Of a stretch of 64,000 nucleotides of DNA, positions 27,749 through 40,332 are shown one piece after another. The translations under genes were made by a program, and so were the position numbers. The first letter of the stretch is position 1, and every line of letters starts with the position of its first letter. The notes beneath the pieces were generated by a model. The model made no database searches. It saw only the letters and a list, made by a program, of their open reading frames with translations, and was not told the DNA's origin. The stretch lies in assembly GCA_028455995.1 (NCBI GenBank), contig JABELC010000002.1, positions 4,030,001-4,094,000 of the forward strand. The letters are read 5' to 3'. This DNA comes from Scleromitrula shiraiana (lineage: Eukaryota; Ascomycota; Leotiomycetes; Helotiales; Sclerotiniaceae).

Positions 27749-28344
27749 CAGTACTAGGCAACTTATATTTAAGCGAGTTCAAAATCACCCCAATTTATTA
27801 TCGCACCATCATTTTTTTAAATTTAATTAAAAATCAACTAATAATTATAATTTGATAATTTTAATAAAATAAAGAGTTTATAATTCGATTTATAATATAA
27901 TATAAATTTTATAATAATAATATTATAATAAAATTCAATATTTTATATATTACTTTTATATAACTATATAAACCTCAATTTTATTAAGCATATTAAAATA
28001 TAAATTTTTAAATAAAAAATTATCTAATATATTTTATATTATTTATAAATGAAATTTTAGATATTATCGATTATATTCTATTTGATTTTTTATATATTTA
28101 AGCTTTAAAAATATCTTTATTATTTTTATTTTAAAATAATATTAAATATATTTAATAAAATTAAAATTAAAAAAATATAAAAACTAATTAATAATTAAAA
28201 AGATTTTTCAATTTTTAAATTATTTTTTTATTTTATAAATACAATATATAGATATATTATTTTATTAAAATTGATATTTTAAATTTAATTATTTAAATAT
28301 AGATTAAACTTTTATATCGAGTATTTCAAGATATAAATTTATAT

Positions 28345-28516
28345 TATATTATAAAAGGTCAGATATGAAGAAGAGCATTATTGGGTTGATATATTATTAT
28401 ATTATTAACTAATTAGCTAAGATCTTGATTTTATAAAGGGATATATATTAATTATCGATTATATAATTATATTAATCTTAATATAAAATGATCTTTATCT
28501 AGTAATTATTTTAATA
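28345..28516 (-). repeat. 3' LTR of the nested copia element
   Basis: The more decayed LTR copy; most C and G positions of the partner at 33629-33800 are T or A here. The inner edge on this side is clear where similarity stops near 28345; that edge is approximate by several bases. Confidence 0.75.
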
Positions 28517-31500
28517 TATTTTTTTATTGATATATTGATTATTTATATTATTTTGATTACCCCTTGTTTTGTGTTATATATATATAATTATTCTATTGTA
28601 TTCTATATTTTAAATATTTTTATATAAAGTATTTTGATGAAATATTAATGTTTAACTGATATTAGTAATTTAATTAAATTATTTATTATTATTTTTTTAA
28701 TTAAGACAAACTATAGATTGATATACTTTTACATGATTTATTTTTGGATAAAATAATATTTTACAATTATATGTTTTATATATTAGTAGATTTTTAGATT
28801 CTTTGCAAATACTAAATTTTTTTAATTATTATTATAAAATATAATGCATATAACATCATTATCATCATATTCAACTTTAATTAAAAATTGTTATATTTAT
28901 AAAACTTTTATTAATATTTTAATTAAACTATAATATTTTAATTTGATTAATAAAAATGCAATAATAGTTTGTTTTTTAAATTATATTAAAATAATACTTT
29001 CATATATAAAATAAACATATTCAAAAATGCTTTTTCTAATTGCGATATCGCTAATATAGTTTAAATTGCTATAACCTTTAATATATTCATCAACCATTCT
29101 ATTATAAACCATAATATAATTGATTATTTCAGATATATATCGGTAAACCCTATCACAAACCGATATATAAACGATTATCAGATTAATTAAAAATCTATAT
29201 AAAATTTTGATTATAAATAAGATATCAGTCTAAGTATAAAAAAATTTGAGTAATCCCATTTTTGACTAATATTTAATAATGAATTCTAATATTGCTGTTT
29301 TAATGTTTGATATCATTAGATCTATAATTCTTAATACTATTAATATAAATTCTGATTTGCAATTATCAAAACCGAACTTTTTTAATATTTTTTATATATA
29401 AATGTCTTGATATAAGATAATAGTCTTTTTTTCTTTATTTTTGACAATTCTAACGTTTAAAAAATAAATAGCAAATCCAAGATTTTCCATCTTGAATGCT
29501 TCCATCAAGCTTTATTTGACCTGATTAATCAATTATTATTTACCAATTATAAAAAAATCATTAATATAAATGTATATAATGATTTTTATGGTAGAGTTAT
29601 AATATATATAATTATCAATATCGAAAAGCTTGAATCCTATACTAATAAGTTTGATATATAATATATTTTGCTATAATTATAAAAATTGCTTTAAGCTATA
29701 TAAAGTTTTTAATAATATATATATTTATAAAATATCGTTATTAATAGAATTGAATATGATTTTATCTTTAATCCAATATAGTAATAGTTTAATAAAGATG
29801 AATTTATTAAGTTTATTATTTAAAAATACTATAATAACGTTTATTTATTTAATTTTGAGATTGTTTTTTGTTATTAATACTATAAAGGTTTTTTATGCAA
29901 TTGCTTTGTACACTTTTGTATATATTTGGTCATAATCTTTTCTATACTTTTATTTATATTCTCGAATAATTTAGCAAACCTTATATTTAATAATTTTTCT
30001 TTTTTTATTATATTTTTGTTTAAAAATAAATTTACCTTATAGGATTTTGTATTTATTAATAATATCAAGTATTTTAAATTTCTTGATTGGTTTAAATGTT
30101 TTATTGTTATATAATGATTTATATTCTAATTTGATAGCTTTGATTTAATATTTTTTTTTTGGGTTTGTTAATACCTTTTCCAAAATTTTAGAATTGTTGT
30201 CGCTATTGTAATATATTGCATTGAATACAATGAATATCGTTTATATATTATATAAAAATCGAGTAACTTTATTAATATTGGCTAGTAATGCCTTTTCTTT
30301 GTTTTTTGAATTTATTAGTCGATTTTGTCTTTTCTTAAATTCGAATAAAATAAAAAATAAAGCCTCATCAACAATATCGATATTATCGTTATTGTTAAAT
30401 ATTTAATCGAATAGTTTTTTATTCTTAATTCTTATATATTTATTTATACTAAGTGGTTTTTTTTAATATATTAATGATAAATTTATTAAATTGTATATAT
30501 TGGAAACTATTTATTAGCTTTAAAACATTATTATTATTATCTTTTTTATTTTAGAAATCGATAATAATATTATTGTTTAAATTAATGATTAAACTCTTTT
30601 TATTGAATTGAATATTTAAAATTTATATAATTTTTTTTTTAATTTATATTAAAATATATATATAATATATATAATTGTTTTTAAAATCTATTAAAATATT
30701 GATTTTAGTGTATAAAATGAGTTTTTGATTAAAAATGTGTTTTTTTTTTAAAATATATATATATTTTATAATCTAATATATATAAATATATGATTAAGGG
30801 TTTATTATTATAGCTTAAATTGATTTGATTTATAAATATTTTATATAAAATCATTTTTTTAATTGAGATAATTGCGGTTCGATTTATAATATAAATCATA
30901 TTTTAATATATCTTTAGCTAAAATATTAAAAATATTTTTTTGTTAATCATAATTACTTATATTTTTTCAAGTAAAATATAAATTGATTATTTTAAAATTT
31001 TATCTTGATTTAGGGCATATAATATAATAAACTTAATTACTAAATTGGCATTTTTAATAAATTTATTTAAATTATTTATACTATATTTTTTACCCTTATT
31101 TAATCTCCATTTTATAGATTTTTGATTATATTAGAGTTCGAATCACTTTATAATAATTTACAAAGTTAATTTAATGCCCTCTTTATATTTATAAATATAG
31201 ATCTATTTAAACCAAGATATTTTATTAATGATAATAATAGTATATTAATATTTATTAATATTAATTAGATTAATTTTAACAACATCAATATATAAAAACT
31301 CAAAGATTTTAATTAGTTTTGAATCAACCATCTTTTATAATATTCAATATGATTTTGCTAGTTTATATGTTTTATAAATCTTTTTTTTATTTTTAAAATA
31401 TTTTATTAGATTTTTGATAAACAATCCCTTTATTATTTTTTAAATTATTTTAATATTTTTTTTAAAAAAATGCCTAAATCGCTTATATTAAATGTTTATA

Positions 31501-33628
31501 TTAATATATTTTTTATAAACGCTGATATTTAAGGATAATATTAAAAATATTAAATAAATTATTATTTTGTTTTATAATTCAATAACAATATGTATATCCA
31601 AATTCATTTAGAAATAAACAATTTCTTTATTATCTTATATATAATTATATTATATATATTTATTATTTTTTTACTATATTATATCTAAAAATAATTTTAA
31701 TAATAATTTGTTAAAATGTAAAATATTTTGATATAAGAGGAGTGTTTTAAATTTATTTTTTATAAAACATTTTAATATAACTTTGTTTATTTCTATAAAG
31801 TAGATTATCTTGTTTGCTAATAATAACCTAAATTTCTTCAATTTATATAATATAAATTTCTAGAATATAACAAATTTTAATATATCCTATATATAATAAT
31901 ATAAGATATTAATATTATAAATCTAAATATGTTTATATTAAATACTCATAACGATATTTGGGGTTGATTTATTATTGAATAAGTTATGTGAAAAGTTTTT
32001 AATTATTATAAATAATATTATTATTATCATTTCAAAATTCTTATAATTATTAGACTTCTTTTTATTATTTGAGTTTGAAACTTTATTGTTAAGTTTATTA
32101 TCTAATATTCTATTCTTGATTTCAATCTAAATCTTTTATTTAATACTATTTTTATTCTTTTATTTCTTTTTTGCATTGATATTTTTTGAATTGTTTAGGT
32201 ATATATTGGAATTATAAGATCAAGCTAAATTAAAACTAAAATTATTATAATAAATACATAAATTGGATTTATTAAAATGATTAAAATTAAAATTGTTTTG
32301 TTTAAATATAGTTTTTTTTTTTTATAAAATTTCTTAATTCTTATTATTAAAAAATATTATTTTATTTTTCAAATTTTCAATTCATTAAGTTTTATTAATA
32401 AAATCGATTATAAGATTTTTTACTATATTGAATTTGTTTATTTCTAGATTTCAAATAATAAAACATTATTGTTTTACTCAAATAAAAAACTTTTTATTTA
32501 CCATCACAATAAATTATATATATTGAATTGTTATATTTAATATTAACTTCACTTTAATAAATTTTATAAATAATTAATAAATTATGATAACCATTTTTTA
32601 AATATTTTCAAAATCATTTATATTCATTTAATTGTATTTAATCAATTTATTATAATTAAAAATATAATCTTTATTTTTATATTAATATTCAAAAACTTTA
32701 ATCATTTTTTAAGCTATTTCTTTATCTTCGATTAACTTTGTTAAGCTAATATAAAAAAACTAATGAATTGCAATATACATTTTCATATCTTTTTTATTCT
32801 ATTTTTCCCAAACTTTAATTTTTATTTTAATTGTAAATACTATAAAATCAATGTCTTTTGATACTATTACTCTTTTTTTAATAACTTTTTTTAATCTATT
32901 TGCATCAGCAATATCCTTAATATTTTTAATCTAACATAAATAATTTTTTTTTTTCTTAAAGTATTACTTTGAATTCATTTATAAAGCAAACAATGATAAA
33001 TTTGATTTTATTATTAAATTGATTAAGTCTAATAATAGGAATAAAGATAATAATTTTAATAATTATTATAATAATAATTAATAAAGAAAAAATTAAAAAA
33101 AACAATGATTTATCAAATATTATTATAATTTTTTATTAAATTGCATAATTAATCTTCCATATTATCTTATTAATTTCGTAATATTAAAATGATTCTTCGA
33201 ACAAAAAAGTTAAACCAATTTTTATACTTTGTATAAAACCATTAATTATAATTTCCTTCTCAACAATATCCAATATTTTATCAAATAAATATTAAAAATA
33301 TAAATTAACAAAATTACTAACATACCCTAATCTTAACATAGATTCTTAAAAATTTATTATTATTAACCTATATTTTTGTTGATTTATATTAAAGATTGAT
33401 GAACTTTTACTTAATCTAGAATTTTTATTTAATCTAACATCATTAAATACTTTATAAACCTTTATTATTATAATATCTATTTAATCTTCAACGATTCATT
33501 TCAACTTCCTTTTGATAATATTTTTTATAAAAAATTTGAAATAAAAATAATAAATAAACCTTTTTGAATATAATTATAATTTGATTAAATTGAACATAAT
33601 TAATAACTTTTAAATACTTCCAGACTTA

Positions 33629-33800
33629 TAACCTATAAAAGATCAAATATGAAAAAAAGTATTATTAGGTTGATATATCATTATATTGTTAATTGATTAA
33701 CTAAAGTCTTGATTCCATAAAGGGATATATATCAACCATCGATTATGTAATTATACTAGTCCTAATGTGGAGTGATCCTTATCCGGCAACCATTCTAACA
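33629..33800 (-). repeat. 5' LTR of the nested copia element
   Basis: The less mutated LTR copy, keeping stretches such as GGTTGCCGGATAAGG on the minus strand. It begins TGTTAG at 33800 (minus) and lies 5284 bp from its partner. Confidence 0.75.
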
Positions 33801-34244
33801 TATATCTATATTTCTTTATTTTTTAATAAATTGCTTTTGAATATAATCATATAAAATGTATAATAGAATATTCATTTCGATTAATATATAATTTTTATTA
33901 AAAGATTTGAAGTAAAGATTTTTTTTTATTGTATAATTTGTTTTATTATATAATATATTAAATTATATTTTTATTTAAATTGAGGTCTTTAATGATTTTG
34001 TATGAATTTGCTCTTTTTTTTGCTTTGCTAATGATTTTATTATATTGATATACATTAAAATACTGTTTTTTAATTTTATTATTATTTATTAAATGTAAAA
34101 AAGTGTGTATTAAAGGTATTGTGATTGATATAAAAAAGTATAATTGAGGTTCGACGCATAAAAATACGTCTTTTTAAAATTCGCTTAAATATGAGTTGTG
34201 GGTCACTGTAAAAACAGCCGAGGTATTGGAACTATTTTCCAATT

Positions 34245-34699
34245 CACGATGAACTGAAAACCATAAACACGGTGATACTCGAGGATTCAATTATCATCGG
34301 AGACTGTATTGAGTAAAGTTGCGTGTCTGAATTTCAGAGGCTTAGTTAAATTCAAATTATTTATAAAATACCTTTTATACCTGTAAAGATGCATTTTTAG
34401 ATATTGTATGTGAAATACATGCGAGGAATGTTATGCCTCTTCTCTTTGTACCAAAGAGAAGAGGTTTTATTACAAGGCTCCTCAATTCTTATTTTTGCCC
34501 TGAGATAGGGTTTATTACGCTAATGTTTGAAAAGAATTTTAATAGGATTTGAAAATAATTTATTGGCTAAAATCCAATAAATACTAGATTTTACCTCAGG
34601 CCATTATTCTTATCACATAAATGCTTGTAACATAATACAAATAAAGAACAGGCGGCATGTCAGGGGACCTAACCTGATATTCTACCAGGGAATGTGACA
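34245..34699 (-). mobile_element. Candidate solo LTR with a perfect 13-bp hairpin
   Basis: Read on the minus strand this begins TGTCACATTCCC at 34699 and contains a TATAAAAGG-type box. A candidate 5-bp duplication CAATT lies at 34240-34244 and 34700-34704. It carries a hairpin with 13-bp perfect arms around TAC (34436-34464) and the conserved string GGCGGCATGTCA-GGGACCTAACC near 34651-34675. Both features recur at 62.6-62.87 kb, showing a dispersed family. The LTR call is inference: the far end does not show the expected CA. Confidence 0.45.
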
Positions 34700-34704
34700 C
34701 AATT

Positions 34705-36257
34705 TTAGAAAAAAACCGATGTTGTTGATTGGCAGTTTTTTCTAAATTGGTGCATCTCTAAATTTGGTCAATAATCTTCCTGCGAGTCATCATGTGTGTA
34801 TAAAACCCTATCTCAATCTCGGTTGCCAGAAATCAAACAACGCAAAGAAGAGAAGCAAAGAAGAGAAACAAAAAGATTATTATGATAGAAAGAAGTGTAG
34901 GACTTGAATAGTTGATGAATGTACTTGTTTGAAAATTATACTTCGCTAATTCGATATAATTTGAAGTTAGTAGCATAGAAAAAACTTTCTGCAACCATGA
35001 GATCTGGCATAATCAGTTGTGGACAAAATATTTGATGGTGAAATAAGCTTACTTCGGTAGTGAGTGTTGAAATTGATATACCCAACGCTATTTTCGACAA
35101 CGAAAATCTCTTGCAATTTGAGGCGATGATCAAAGGTAGCTTTTGGCAATATTCTACATTTTTTCTGAAAAAGATCACTCAGTCACTGCCTAGACATGGC
35201 TCTCTGGTATTCGTTTATGGTGTTTGTGCCTAAATCCAAGCTATGTATAATTGAGATATGATGAAAATACAGTAATTTCAAATGCTGAAGAAACAGATTG
35301 TGGATTCTACTTTCAGAGTGATGAGATAAGAAATATTATATCTCCAGTCGGAAATCGTGGCTTTCTTATCGAGCTTAAAATGGCGATTGATGTTCGCTAC
35401 TAGCTTTGGTGGCTATATCTGAGTGACAGAAGCTGTCACGCTGTTACTATTAGAGTTGTCGCAACCAGAGAGCCATTATTCGTCGAGGCTTTTTCGTGCT
35501 TATGTTCCATTATGAAAGATTTCAGGGATACAGAATTTGAATTATCGTTCATATGATAACTTATTTGCATAAGCTAGCCGAGGATGACGAATCCGAGAAA
35601 GGAGAATAAATGTCCAGGATTACGCATCGCTACACCTCGAATTATTTTCCAAGCCAAATAACCCTCGCTTATGCAATATCTAGCCAATTGACCTTGGAGG
35701 GTTTTGCAGCAATAATATCACTCGGTTTGTCATCTTTTTAGCACCTATACAATATGACTAAGAGTTGTATTCAAGCCCAAATTAGATTTATTTATCTTTT
35801 GTGATTACAAGTTGAAGTTTTGAATTTTCACTCTTCGTTAGCTTCGTCGAAGAAATGAATGGCGAATAATGAAAAGAGTGATTATCTCATTTAAAGCACT
35901 GTCACTGCACCAGTATCAACCCAACCTGAGTGAAATACCGATTTCTGTTTGTCATATTCCTTGAACATTTGAGCTTTTTTTTATCCGTGTAACTAGAAGC
36001 CAGTTGAGCGAAATCACTTGAAATATCTAATAGTTAGGTGTGGGGAACGCATTGAGGGTCATTATCGGATCCGAGGATGGGAAACATCATTGTTCAGCGA
36101 CGCATGAGATCGGCACACAGGTTAAGAAGTGTAGTGTAAATTTTTAATTCTATGATACAATTTATGATGATGAATGAATAAATAGATAAGTAAAAAAAAC
36201 AATAAGATATGTTATGAAGGTTGCGATTGAAGGTAGGAGCATTTGGTGGCTAAGCCA
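34705..36257. other. Intergenic region, no supported gene
   Basis: Base composition returns to normal after the AT island. Only fragments are seen. A possible two-exon micro-ORF on the minus strand (35149 to about 34936, donor GTAAGC) is too short and unrecognised to call. A purine-rich AAGAGAAGCAAAGAAGAGAAAC tract lies near 34848-34870. Confidence 0.45.
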
Positions 36258-38015
36258 TCAATATCTGCCTTGGGTATACCATAGCTGTTGCGGGGTCCCA
36301 TATTGGGTTTTTAGTTCACATATTTCAGGCAAGTCATCCAAAGGTATCTCTGGAGCACCCTTACTGCGCAGATAATTTGATATATGTGGCCATCCAAACT
36401 TTATCGAGTACCAAAGCGGTGTCAAAACCAGAGATAAATGTGTAAGAGAAACACCAGCCTCAACCAACAGCTGTGTTGTCAATAGATCCCCCCTTACCAC
36501 TGCCTGACGCAAGGCCCTCATACCTTCATGACTAAAATTTTCTCCTTCATATTGTTTCAGCAAGAATCGCATCATATGGTGCTGACCTAACGATGCAGCT
36601 AAGCATAAATGAAGCCACATTTTGGTACCATCGAAAATTTTTGCCTTTTTGAGCCGAACATTATGGCCAATAAGAGCGTGGACTATATCCTCATGTCCAT
36701 ATTTAATTGCAAAATTGAGCGGAGTGTTGAGCTCGTTGAGCCATCCTAATGTCCCTGGGGTACCACGGTCTGGTAATGCGCCATTCGCAAGCAATATATG
36801 GGCAATGTTCCCATGACTATTATAAGCGGCATAGTGAAGTGGCGTCCAGTTTTCCATGAATGTATATGAATAACATGTAATATCATTGGGATTTACACTA
36901 CGTTTGAGCATTTCTGCGGCCAATTATATTCTACCATCAAAAGCAGCTTGGACAAGGACACATTCTTGTATCTCTAGTAGCTTTCTAACCGGTTCTGATT
37001 TGTGTAGCAGGTTTAGAAGAAATGACACTAGATCTACATGCCCAGTCCGGGCAGCACCAAAAACAACAAGGCGTAATTCATGCTTTGAAAGTGAGAGCTT
37101 GGCATCAGAGTGCCGTTGCACGAGGCGCTTTATGGCTTCGAATTGACCGTTCATAGCAGCAACACGTAAAAGACTCCCACAAGACCAAAGGAATTTGTTC
37201 TTTGACCAACAGGCCCAAAGATTAGGATCGGCGTATGCTTGCTTGTCAAGCAAATTCGCATCGATATCCAAAAGCATATCAATAATTTCTATCCTCCCAT
37301 ATCTTGCTGCGAGATGCAATGGCCCCCGGAAATATTTATTATTGAAGTCGGCGTTTACCGGATGAGTATCAATCAGATCTTTTACTCAAGAGATGTTGTT
37401 GGCAATAATGGCTACACTGAGATTGTTCTGTACAACCACGTCGGAGTTGGATATTGAAAACGGCTGGGGGTCCTCCCCGGTTGAAGATCGTCGCTCACGT
37501 GTACATAACGGTCGCCTGTCGGTTGAGTGCCGATTTTTTGTCCAAAACAAGCGTTCTTCTAAAGCTTCACAGACAGCAAGCTCCAAAGCCCGTTGCTCAT
37601 CTGTAGAATAGTTTTGTTGGTGTAGAACGGCCTTAATTGCTTGGATTAGTGGAAGAAGAAGGGCGTGGCCGGGATCATGCTTCATTTCCACATAGATAAA
37701 TAAGGGTGCGATTTGGGGTAGTCTTGGTACAAGACCCTCAAAACATGTCTCGATCGCAGAATCTACGACCTCATGATTATTCTTCAGATAGTCATCACAT
37801 ATTGCTGTAGTAATAGCTGTTTTGAAAAATTTTGGTAACTAGTTAGATTGTCCCGGACTATAATATTGATAGAACTATTGCTTACTGCAGACGGCCCGTA
37901 TACCGAGCGATTTCCACAATCCAAAAGTCTCAAGAATTTCGGCAAAGATCAGTATGACAATCTCGCTAGGAAGGTCGCTGAGTCGCAGCTTTTTGGAAGC
38001 ACTGGTGATATGCAT
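36258..38015 (-). pseudogene. F-box/ankyrin-repeat protein gene with two in-frame stop codons
   Basis: Exon 1 (38015-37886) begins MHITSASKKL and encodes an F-box (LSDLPSEIVILIFAEILETF...). A 69-nt GT-AG intron with a CTAAC branch site leads into exon 2 (37816-36258), which stays in one frame throughout. That frame carries ankyrin units such as GPLHLAARYGRIEIIDMLL, SLLRVAAMNGQFEAIKRLV, TPLHYAAYNSHGNIAHILL and TPLNFAIKYGHEDIVHALI. It is broken by TGA at 37388-37386 and TAA at 36926-36924. Both fit single C-to-T changes (CGA to TGA, CAA to TAA), and similarity continues unbroken across them, so introns are unlikely. F-box/ankyrin proteins are typically substrate adaptors of SCF ubiquitin ligases. 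The gene is probably a recent pseudogene; readthrough or an assembly error are alternatives. Confidence 0.8.
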
Positions 38016-38516
38016 GATGATGTAAATACAGTACAATAATTGTGTTGATGATAACAAGAGGTTCTGTTTGCAACAATGTCCTGTGAAGGCTTTACAAAGT
38101 AAGACGCTTCATGAGATATGAGTCCCATACCAGTTCCAATATGATTCATATTCGCATCTACTTCCAAAATCTGTGTGAGTCTTCTTTGATTAAGGTCATA
38201 TCATTGCTAGTGAATCACATCGGGTGGTCCTGGTGGTCGTACAGAAGAGCTTGCGTCATGAATATTAGAGTCAGACACATATTTAACGGCATGACACCAA
38301 TGGATACTATTCTCTGCTCGTTGAAGAACATATCAAGAGACTATCTACGACTATTCCTTCAATATGTGTCTCAACATAGAAATATTCATGGATAAAAGTT
38401 AGTCGTCGTTGGGAACCTTGGCTCACCAGCCTTACCGCTTCAAGGCATGTAGCCTTGTGTGAAAGGCTGAAAGTTTCTCAATCAAAACCTTGCGAAAACA
38501 AGAATATCCAACTGAA

Positions 38517-39376
38517 ATGGCACCCTCACGAGTACCAACCTTGGACAATCTTCCACAAAACATAATATGTGATATCGTGCCATCCAAAGATGGGAAATCC
38601 ACCAATATCCTGATTTTGTTGCACGGTTTGGGAGATACCAAAAATGGCTTCACACAACTAGGTGGGTACTCTTTTTATTGCCCATCGAACAATCGAAACC
38701 CTCACGTCTCAATCACTGTGTTGCACATTGTTTACCAAAACAATTAACTGTATATTTCGTTAAGCTAACTACTAATGTAGCCAAAAATCTTTCTCTGCCA
38801 CAAACAACTGCTATATCAGTCCAAGCACCAACACCCATTCCCGCCTTGATCACCGGATCCGAAGCCCCCTCCTTTCACTGGGCCCGCGACCTCGAATTCT
38901 CCTCCACAACCGGCTCTCTAGACCTCGATGCCGATCTTACCCCTTCCATAGCTATCCTCTCATCCATCCTCACCTCTCTCAGCACCAATTGTCACATTCC
39001 AGCGCGTAACATATTCTTCTTCGGTTTTGGTCAAGGTGGGATGCTAGCACTTTCTACAATTGCCTCTTTACCAGCGGAAACAGAATATGGCGGGATTATA
39101 TCAATTGGTGGGAGATTACCTGAGAATGTGAGCGAAAGTGATAGTGGAAAAGGGAAACGAAGAACGCCAGTCCTGATTGCGGGCGGGAACAGAAAGACGG
39201 AGATCACAAAGAGTGCCCTGGAGAAGATCAAGGCGGTTTTTGGGGAAGTGGAATATGTTAAGTGGGAGAGGGATGGGGATGGCATGATGAGAGGGAGAGA
39301 TGAGGTGTTGCCTTTGATGAGGTTTTGGGGGAGGAGGTTAAAAAATGGGGCACCCGAGGGGACAGTAGAAATTTAG
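38517..39376 (+). CDS. Acyl-protein thioesterase/carboxylesterase-fold protein lacking the catalytic triad
   Basis: Resembles the phospholipase/carboxylesterase family (alpha/beta hydrolase). Two exons, 38517-38661 and 38781-39376 (119-nt intron, CTAAC branch, phase 1), 246 residues from MAPSRVPTL; an upstream in-frame ATG at 38490 would add nine. Fold landmarks are clear: LILLHGLGD (32-40), the join FTQL|AKNLSLPQT, SVQAPTPIPA, FHWARD, and the nucleophile elbow region FFFGFGQGGMLAL. In active members the elbow is GFSQGG; here the nucleophile Ser is Gly132. The usual Asp-containing loop reads AGGNRKTE, and the usual GMxH before the C-terminal helix reads GMMRGR, so the His is Arg. All three catalytic positions appear to be lost while the fold is conserved, suggesting a pseudoenzyme with a binding role. 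The reading frame is intact. Confidence 0.85.
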
Positions 39377-40067
39377 AGGTGAGGGTTGGGTAGAGGGTTT
39401 TAACAGGCGTTTACGGATAATATTCGAGAGAAGTAGAATTATAAATCACTATTGATTGAGCGGTTGACTATAGGTTATAATTGCCTCAAATCTAAACACC
39501 AAGTGGTGAATCTATGTGATTTTGCAGATACGTCTGCTTTCTTTCCGCTGGTTCTGTCAGTTTTACATAATCCAATGTTGGTGTGAGTCCTGCATTTTAT
39601 TGGATTCATTGGCCTCCTTTCATTTGCATGCAATATTTTGCCTTAAATTACTGGTTGGCTGAAAGAAGTCCATTCTAATGAGTGTTGCAGCAGAGACAGT
39701 GAAGAGTTGCATTGTCGGGTTGTTAGCACAAAGGACTGGAAAGAGATGACTGGCAAGTTGCTACTTCACCTAGGTATTCCTCTAAGTGGAGGCTTTTCTA
39801 CCAAGAATATTTGCTTTAACGATGTACTTTTCCAGTTATGCTTGATTTACATGCCAGAATTCTTTTGTTTCTCTTTACTTCTCACTTTCTCGACTGTCGC
39901 ACCATTATCAAATATAACTTTGCCATTGCCGTTCTCCAACAGGCACTGCAATGCTCCGACCATCTCTCAGATATTCCGAGTGCCGCGAATCATCATATTC
40001 CATATCGCATGCATAGTTTATGCATCATTAATACTAATTGTCATGACTTGCCAAATGTAACACCGTG
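39377..40067. other. Intergenic stretch, no supported gene
   Basis: No recognisable coding sequence. Two overlapping frames at 39707-40071 lack family resemblance. Confidence 0.5.
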
Positions 40068-40071
40068 TTAA

Positions 40072-40332
40072 TTGGAATTAAAGACCTGGGTCTAAGAAGG
40101 GGGGTACACTATTTTGATTGGATTGAACCTGTTCTTTTATTCAAGATGGGTCTTTCATTATAGTGGCTGGGTGGTGATATTGTAGTGGTTTGGTGCTTGA
40201 AATATAGGCCTGGAGGCCTAAAATATAGGCTTAAAAGCCTGTAATATCGTCACGTGCTTCTATCGAGAATAGATCTGGGGAAGATATCTTGATTGAGGAG
40301 GGTCTATTATTATTGGGGGTCTTTAATTCCAA
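40072..40332. mobile_element. TTAA-flanked MITE-like element, 261 bp
   Basis: Perfect 15-bp terminal inverted repeats, TTGGAATTAAAGACC at 40072-40086 and its exact reverse complement at 40318-40332, are flanked by TTAA on both sides (40068-40071 and 40333-40336). The 261-bp body has no open reading frame and contains small palindromes (AGGCCT- and AGGCTTAAAAGCCT-type near 40207-40242). TTAA duplication is the mark of piggyBac-type transposition; the assignment is inference. The sequence is not AT-decayed, so insertion may be recent. Confidence 0.75.

Larger units (their letters stand above)
28345..33800 (-). mobile_element. Degenerate Ty1/copia LTR retrotransposon nested in the TIR element
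   Basis: Two direct repeats, about 28345-28516 and 33629-33800, align at a constant offset of 5284 bp and differ mainly by C/T and G/A changes; read on the minus strand the right copy opens TGTTAGAATGG, so these are LTRs of about 172 bp. Between them the minus strand keeps a fossil copia reverse transcriptase: a YIND-FFIIG stretch (family form YVDD) near 29542-29592, followed in frame, through several stops, by MEAFKMENLGFAIYF near 29475-29515 and a VRIV-K-KEKKTIILYQD stretch near 29405-29460. Stop codons everywhere and the D-to-N change in the catalytic pair fit heavy C-to-T mutation. The element is dead. Confidence 0.85.
27749..34208. mobile_element. TA-flanked TIR DNA element (copy A), interrupted by a nested retrotransposon
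   Basis: The left end reads CAGTACTAGGCAACTTATAT and the right end, reverse-complemented, CAGTGACCCACAACTCATAT; both continue TTAAGCGA, forming imperfect terminal inverted repeats. TA directly flanks both ends (27747-27748 and 34209-34210), as for Tc1/mariner-pogo type insertions. The first 596 bp match copy B at 54270-54896 in inverted orientation over nearly its whole length. The rest is a nested copia element plus about 375 bp (33801-34175) absent from copy B. The interior is extremely AT-rich with no open transposase, consistent with RIP of a non-autonomous element. Superfamily is inferred from TSD and terminal CAGT only. Confidence 0.75.

Noticed and set aside
29630..30406. Short open frames inside the AT island
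   Set aside because: Composition is Ile/Asn/Tyr/Leu/Lys dictated by A/T richness; the plus strand is opposite to the copia reverse-transcriptase fossil.
34936..35149. Two-exon micro-gene on the minus strand with a GTAAGC donor
   Set aside because: Would encode about 54 residues with no recognised family; splice sites alone occur by chance at this length.
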